35,272 nucleotides of DNA from the NCBI GenBank assembly GCA_001550305.1, contig LRTP01000493.1, forward strand, positions 1-35,272. Direction: 5' to 3'. The notes below the pieces were generated by a model. The model was not told where the DNA came from, did not search any database, and saw only the letters and a program-made list of their open reading frames with translations. Numbering within the stretch: the first letter of the stretch is position 1; each line of letters begins with the position of its first letter. Shown piece by piece: positions 31,165-35,272 of this stretch. The DNA comes from Streptomyces diastatochromogenes. GTDB lineage: Bacteria; Actinomycetota; Actinomycetes; Streptomycetales; Streptomycetaceae. A program made the position numbers and the translations under genes.

Positions 31165-32571
31165 TCAGTCAACCGGTCGGGGCAGTGCGGCGAGGCGGTG
31201 GAAGGCCGTGGCCAGTTCGTGTCTCCAGGGCCAGGTCGCCGAGATCCGCAGGCGGAGGCGGCGTCCACCGCGGGTGAGGCGGGCGGCAACGTGTAGCAGC
31301 CGGTAGCGAAGTTTCTTGGGTTCGGCGGCGGCGAGTTCGCCATCCAGCAGGAGGACGCGGGCCCAGGCGAGGAGATCGATCGCCGTGAGGCTGAGTTCAA
31401 GTCAGGTGGCGTTGGCATCGACATGGCGGGAGGGGAAGCGGCCGAAGCCAGTGTTCTTGCCGCACCGGATGTGGTCCTCGACGGTGGCGTGTCCGCGGTG
31501 GCGGACCTCAAGGAACTGTGCGGAGCCGCCGCCGGAGTACGGGGTATCGGTAAGGAATACCTGGTGCCGCAGGCCCTCGTCGTGGTCGAACAGGGACAGT
31601 TGGGCGCCGGGGTGCGGTCGTTCGCGCCGCACGGTGATGCGGGTGCCGACCGGGTAACCGGCGAGGTCGACCATGCCGGTCAGTTCGGCGACCTCGGCGC
31701 CGTCTCGCAGAGTCCCGTTCTGGTCCAAGGCGGGATGCCAGAGAGCTTCGGGCAGTGAGCGGATTGCACGACGGACTGGCTCGGTGACCGCGTATCCGAC
31801 CGAGAACCGCAGGTTCAACCCGTACTCGCGCAAGGTCCGGATGTGGGTGAGGAAGGCCTTCGCGGATCCGGCGCTGTCGGCGCGGACCAGGATCTGGGTG
31901 CCGTACCGGTGAGCGTCGGGGATCTGTGCGAGGGCGTCGTCCAGCACCGCGATGTGATCGGCGGCGGTGTTGGCTCCGGAGTTGCCGGGCCGCAGTCGGC
32001 CAGACATGGCCTCGCCGGTGTTAGCGAGGAAACACAGCAGCGGATGAAAGCCGAAGCCGCCTTTGTAAGTGGGCGCGGCCTGTTCCTTTTCCGAGTGGGA
32101 GGTAATCAGCGTGGCGTCGAGGTCCAGGACCAGGCCGGGAAGTTCTCGTCCGCAGGCCTGGACGGCGGGTATGCCCTGGCCGGTCTCGGCCGCCTGCATC
32201 CAGGCGACTTCCCGGGCTGAGGCGCGGGCCGCTCGCAGCGAAGCGAGTACTGCCCCGTCGGTGTCGGCGAGCAACCGCCAGGCGGTGGGCGTGGAGGCGA
32301 CCGGTCCGAATACCTCGCCCTGGTCCCGCAGCACGGCCAGATCCGCTATCGCCTCACCGCCGTAGGCGAGCATCACCGCGAGATCGGTGGCGGTCCGACC
32401 TGGATCGTGCCCGGTGCCACGCGGTCGCAACGGCCTGAGCACAGTGGAGTAGGCGGTGGTCAGACCGGTGACATCGGCAAGATCCGCCAGCAAACGTGCG
32501 CCCGCGTGCCCGACCACCCCCGAACCGTCGGTGGAGACATGGAGCTTGGGACGAGAACCGATACCCTGCAC
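31165..32571 (-). pseudogene. IS1380-family transposase with nonsense mutation
   Basis: DDE transposase, intact for 389 codons from the GTG at 32571 (an ATG at 32649 is an alternative). Catalytic regions are visible: GLVLDLDATLITSHSEKEQ, LVRADSAGSAKAF and the C-terminal VRHRGHATVEDHIRCGKN. At 31402-31404 a TGA stops the frame within the conserved ..DANAT(W)LELSLTAIDLLAW segment, where relatives have Trp (TGG), so a single G-to-A change explains it. The same frame then continues for 78 more sense codons (AAEPKKLRYRLLHVAARLTRGGRR, ISATWPWRHELATAFHRL) to a natural stop at 31165, giving about 468 residues, the usual family length. Only the C-terminal helix region is lost, so residual activity is possible but unlikely. 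Confidence 0.85.
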
Positions 32572-32668
32572 GTAGAAAGCGCCTTCTGCTTGGACTGACA
32601 GAACCCCTCGACAAGGTTCATCGTCCCAGCTCAGAAGGCACTTTCGCATTTCTTCCCGGCTTCCGGCA

Positions 32669-32691
32669 TCATCTCAACCGAAACGGCGAGG
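32669..32691. repeat. Terminal inverted repeat, right end of the IS1380-family element
   Basis: Read on the minus strand it begins CCTCGCCGTTTCGGTTG. Pairs with 31016-31038. Confidence 0.8.
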
Positions 32692-33105
32692 CTAGATGTC
32701 GAGACATTCGGCTTCCCTCAATTGCTCAATCCCGCCAACTGCATCAGCGGGGCACCACGACCCGGATTCGGACGTGCTGTTCTGTTCGAATGCGGCCACG
32801 ACACTACACGGCACGCCCGCACACGCAAGGCCCCGCCTGACCTCAAGAAGCCGTCTCTCAACCGAACGTGATCGTTTGATTCTTGCTGGTCAGGCATGGT
32901 TTCGCTCGGGGTGAGGGAGGGATGCGGCGTCTTGTGTCTGCTTCGTGATCGAGGGGTGCGCGGTGGCGTCGGTGCTGGGAATGCTGGAGGAGCGGGAGGC
33001 GGCTGCCCGGGTGTGGGTGGAGGGTGAACTCCCCGGTCCTGCTCCTGGAAGACGGCACAGCCAGCCGATGCTGGCTGGGTGCAGATCCAATGAGGGTGCT
33101 GTCGA
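32692..33105. other. 414-base gene-free stretch between two transposon remnants
   Basis: No gene is supported. It contains a small palindrome ATGTC-GA-GACAT at 32696-32707 directly outside the IS1380-type element, and a strong hairpin at 33058-33077. The sequence next to 33106 probably includes the tail of the ISKra4-type element, but I cannot define its end. Confidence 0.45.
33058..33077 (-). terminator. Strong hairpin downstream of the ISKra4 remnant
   Basis: CAGCCAGC, loop CGAT, GCTGGCTG: a perfect 8-bp stem 28 bases beyond the stop codon of the transposase fragment. Likely its terminator; no U-tract. Confidence 0.5.
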
Positions 33106-33655
33106 TCAGGCGGTGGGTATGAGCCGGTCGCGGTAGCGCGCCGGGTGGTTGCGGATGAACTTCTGCTGCTCGTGCCAGGCCCAGTAGGTGTCGAAGTCGC
33201 CGTTGGCGCGGACGGCGCGCAGTTTGAGTGCGGCTTCGGCGCCCGAGAGGCCCCAACGGGCGCCGGTGATGTCCAGGCGGTCTTTGGCCAGGTGGCGGCA
33301 TGCTCTCTCGATGATGCCGGTGGCGATCGGCCAGCTGCGTCCCAGAGCGGTGTCGTAGCACGGGTGTTCGGCCTTGCTGGTCAGGTAGTTCACGGCGTCG
33401 TCGATGCCCTTGCGCTTGGTGCCGCGCAGTCTTGCGGCTCGGGCGGCCGCTTTGAGCGCGGCGGCGGTCTGCTGGACGCCACCGGCCAGGAGGGTGCGGG
33501 CGTGGCGGGCGACCCATGCTTCGGCGAAGGCGTCGCCGGTGTCGTGCAGGCACCAGGCCGCTCGCCACAGATATTCGAGCACGTGGATCAGGTCGACGAT
33601 GATGTGATGTCCGCGCGCTGTTCTGCTTCGGTCTTGATGAGGTCGACCGGACGGG
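33106..33655 (-). pseudogene. ISKra4-family transposase remnant, 5'-truncated and frameshifted
   Basis: C-terminal part of a transposase of the ISKra4 family: HHIIVDLIHVLEYLWRAAWC, GRSWPIATGIIERACRHLAKD, RLDITGARWGLSGAEAALKL and NGDFDTYWAWHEQQ. Near 33614-33622 the reading frame shifts. Upstream codons give VDLIKTEAEQRA, and removing two bases from the GCGCGCGG run would join them to RGHHIIVD, so a 2-bp slippage insertion is likely. The N-terminal half is missing upstream of about 33655, where unrelated sequence leads to the acyltransferase gene. It is not functional. The left boundary is approximate. Confidence 0.8.
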
Positions 33656-33774
33656 CCGTCACGCGTCCCGCAACAGGAGATCGTGTGCTCGACAACCATT
33701 TCGTCTGCCCGTTGGTCATGCCATCGGGGTTCATAGGGCCCTGACAGCAAAGAACAACACTGGAACGGGGATGC

Positions 33775-34983
33775 ATGACCCAGGCGGAGCACAGGGGACG
33801 GGTCGACGTGGCCACGAGGCGTGAGAACGAGGGGGCGGTCGCACCCAATGCGTCGCTTCCGCGGGCGGCGCCTGCGGGGCGGGTGATCGTGGCCAGGCCG
33901 GCCGTCCGCAGGGACCGGCTCGCCGCGCTGGACGGCCTGCGGTTCCTGGCGGCGCTGGCGGTGGTGCTGTTCCACTTCGTCGGCCAGACCCCCTGGTCGA
34001 TGATCACGATCTGGGGCCGCCCGTATCGGAGCACGTTCCCCGAGGCGCATGGGTACTTCGCCTACGGCCGGCTCGGCGTCGACCTGTTCTTCCTGATCAG
34101 CGGGTTCGTCATCTGCATGAGCGCATGGGGGCGCACCCCGCGCGACTTCTTCATCTCGCGCGTCACCCGCCTGTACCCGATGTACTGGATCGCGATCGTG
34201 GTGTCGGCGTGCGTCATCTACCTGACCAACAGCCCGTTCGGGCACCCCAACCCGCGGCTGCTCTTCGCGAACTTCACGATGTTGCAGACCCCGCTCGGCG
34301 TGGACAACCTGGACTCGGTCTACTGGACGCTCTGGCCGGAGCTCTGCTTCTACCTCACCTTCGCTGTCGTGGTGTGGAAGGGCCTCAGCTATCAACGGGT
34401 CGTGATTTTCTGCGGGTTGTGGACGGTCGCCGCGGTGCTGGCGCCCGGCGCCCAGATCCCGTTGCTCTCACTGATGGTCAACCCGACGTCCGCCCCGTAC
34501 TTCATCGCGGGCATGGCCTTCTACCTCATGCACCGCTACCGGCCGACACCGCTGCTGTGGGGCATCGTCGCCATGTCGTGGCTGCTGGCGCTGCACTTCC
34601 TGCTGGCACCGCACGGCGGTCGCGTCAACTGGGCCACGTGGGCGCCGTGGCGCGGCTGGCTGATCCTCGTGACCACGGTGTTCTTCCTGGTGATGGGTGC
34701 CATCGCGCTCGGCGGGACTCGTCGGATCCGCTGGCGCGGGCTGACCGTCGCGGGTGCGATGACCTTCCCGCTGTACCTGTTGCACGACACGATCGGAATG
34801 AGCGTCGCCCACCACTACGGCCGCCGGATCGACCCCTCGGCGTTGGTCGTGGCCACGGTGACCGCTTTGATCGTCCTGTCGTACCTCGTGCACCGCTTCG
34901 TCGAACGGCCCGTCGCGCGGGCCATGCGGCGCTCGCTGAACACCGCCGCGTTCGACCTGCAGCCGCCGACGCCGCGCTCTTGA
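33775..34983 (+). CDS. Membrane acyltransferase, acyltransferase-3 family
   Basis: 402 residues with about ten membrane helices. The catalytic R-x10-H motif is at Arg56 and His67 (DGLRFLAALAVVLFHF), and GRLGVDLFFLISGFVICMS with FFISRVTRLYPMYWIAIV are typical family segments. Such enzymes O-acylate sugars, peptidoglycan or antibiotics at the membrane. A polar tail of about 48 residues precedes the first helix. The ATG has a purine-rich GGGGA site just upstream. It is flanked by the transposon remnant on one side and a secreted protein gene on the other. The acceptor is unknown. Confidence 0.93.
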   Translation: MTQAEHRGRVDVATRRENEGAVAPNASLPRAAPAGRVIVARPAVRRDRLAALDGLRFLAALAVVLFHFVGQTPWSMITIWGRPYRSTFPEAHGYFAYGRLGVDLFFLISGFVICMSAWGRTPRDFFISRVTRLYPMYWIAIVVSACVIYLTNSPFGHPNPRLLFANFTMLQTPLGVDNLDSVYWTLWPELCFYLTFAVVVWKGLSYQRVVIFCGLWTVAAVLAPGAQIPLLSLMVNPTSAPYFIAGMAFYLMHRYRPTPLLWGIVAMSWLLALHFLLAPHGGRVNWATWAPWRGWLILVTTVFFLVMGAIALGGTRRIRWRGLTVAGAMTFPLYLLHDTIGMSVAHHYGRRIDPSALVVATVTALIVLSYLVHRFVERPVARAMRRSLNTAAFDLQPPTPRS

Positions 34984-35160
34984 CGGGCGTTGGTACGACG
35001 GCGCCCGGGGCGATCGCCGCCCGGTTGCCTGCCCAGCCGGTCCGCGTGCCGTGAACGTGCTGGCCAAGCAGGCAGTTCGCGCCGCAGGTGCTGTTTGGGT
35101 AAAGGGTTCGACATCGACAGTTCAATGGTCTTGTCCTGTGCATGTCTCACTCGATGAGAT

Positions 35161-35180
35161 GCACGGAGACCACTCCGTGC
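35161..35180 (+). promoter_or_regulatory. Perfect hairpin in the leader of the last gene
   Basis: GCACGGAG, loop ACCA, CTCCGTGC: an 8-bp perfect stem 25 bases before the ATG at 35206. It is close enough to affect mRNA stability or translation. It could also end the acyltransferase transcript, although it lies 180 bases after that stop. Confidence 0.45.
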
Positions 35181-35205
35181 AACTCAGGACCACCCAGGGG
35201 GATTC

Positions 35206-35272
35206 ATGCACATATCCCGTACCGGGCGCGGCGTCGCGGCCTCCACGGCCGCCACCGCCGCCGTCGCCGCCG
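35206..35272 (+). CDS. Start of a secreted protein (cut by the window end)
   Basis: Only 22 codons are present. They begin MHISRTGRG and continue with an Ala/Thr/Val-rich stretch, the beginning of a signal peptide. AGGGGG lies a few bases before the ATG. The mature protein is outside the window, so no function can be given. Confidence 0.65.
   Translation, partial: MHISRTGRGVAASTAATAAVAA

Larger units (their letters stand above)
31016..32691 (-). mobile_element. IS1380-family insertion sequence, complete ends
   Basis: A 1,676-base element with one transposase gene. The ends are inverted repeats starting CCTCGCCG (31016-31038 and 32669-32691) that agree at 20 of 23 positions. The bases just outside are CTAA on the left and CTAG on the right, close to the 4-bp target duplication expected of this family. 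The transposase carries a premature stop codon. Confidence 0.85.

Noticed and set aside
33100..34395. 429-codon minus-strand frame across the acyltransferase gene
   Set aside because: Only the part up to about 33620 is transposase-like; the rest is antisense to the acyltransferase.

Overview
High-GC DNA (about 70% G+C) with strong third-position GC bias, frequent GTG and TTG starts and one rare TTA codon. Its gene families (family 1 encapsulin with DyP peroxidase, DUF3152 metalloprotease, mycothiol-type DinB-like enzyme, MmyB-type XRE regulator) point to a Streptomyces-like actinomycete. All product names come from reading protein motifs by eye; no database search was run.

Layout. (1) 1-5284: a DHA2-type MFS exporter cut by the window edge, a divergent MmyB-type regulator, two short-chain dehydrogenases (SDRs; one has lost its catalytic Tyr) and a divergent LysR regulator. 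(2) 5304-11646: a minus-strand run of an FdhF/YdeP-type molybdopterin oxidoreductase, a FUSC-type exporter, a DUF1345 membrane protein, a secreted DUF3887-like protein, a small membrane protein and a Nudix-like protein with a damaged Nudix box. It looks like envelope or stress functions. (3) 11875-13678: a complete encapsulin nanocompartment operon, with DyP peroxidase cargo carrying a C-terminal loading peptide followed by the shell protein. (4) 14043-18282: an SMI1/KNR4 protein, then a three-gene minus-strand set (ABM-domain monooxygenase, HSL-type esterase, SDR) divergent from an AraC regulator. (5) 18456-22352: a DUF3152 zinc-protease-like protein divergent from a response regulator, sensor kinase and lipoprotein operon with overlapping stop/start codons, organised like mtrA-mtrB-lpqB. 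(6) 22407-24728: a VOC protein with a 62-residue partner, divergent from an ArsR-SRPBCC fusion preceded by a perfect 9-bp inverted repeat inside its promoter, then a DinB-like enzyme. (7) 24868-29970: EamA exporter and LysR regulator, an IorB/IorA-type molybdenum hydroxylase (Tat signal; TTA codon in the large subunit), and an OsmC protein. (8) 30059-33655: plasmid-type debris: a ParA ATPase with a small ribbon-helix-helix-like partner, a complete IS1380-family element with both terminal repeats but a nonsense mutation in its transposase, and a frameshifted ISKra4-family remnant. (9) 33775-35272: a membrane acyltransferase and the start of a secreted protein.

The best-defined systems are the encapsulin operon, the two-component/lipoprotein operon and the ArsR-SRPBCC locus. 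I see no rRNA, tRNA or CRISPR array, and no cluster that is clearly a wholly new system. The most unusual items are the shell-gene ribosome binding site inside the cargo-loading-peptide codons, the internal start in the ArsR-SRPBCC fusion, the inactivated IS1380 element next to a partition-type pair, and two enzymes with missing catalytic residues.
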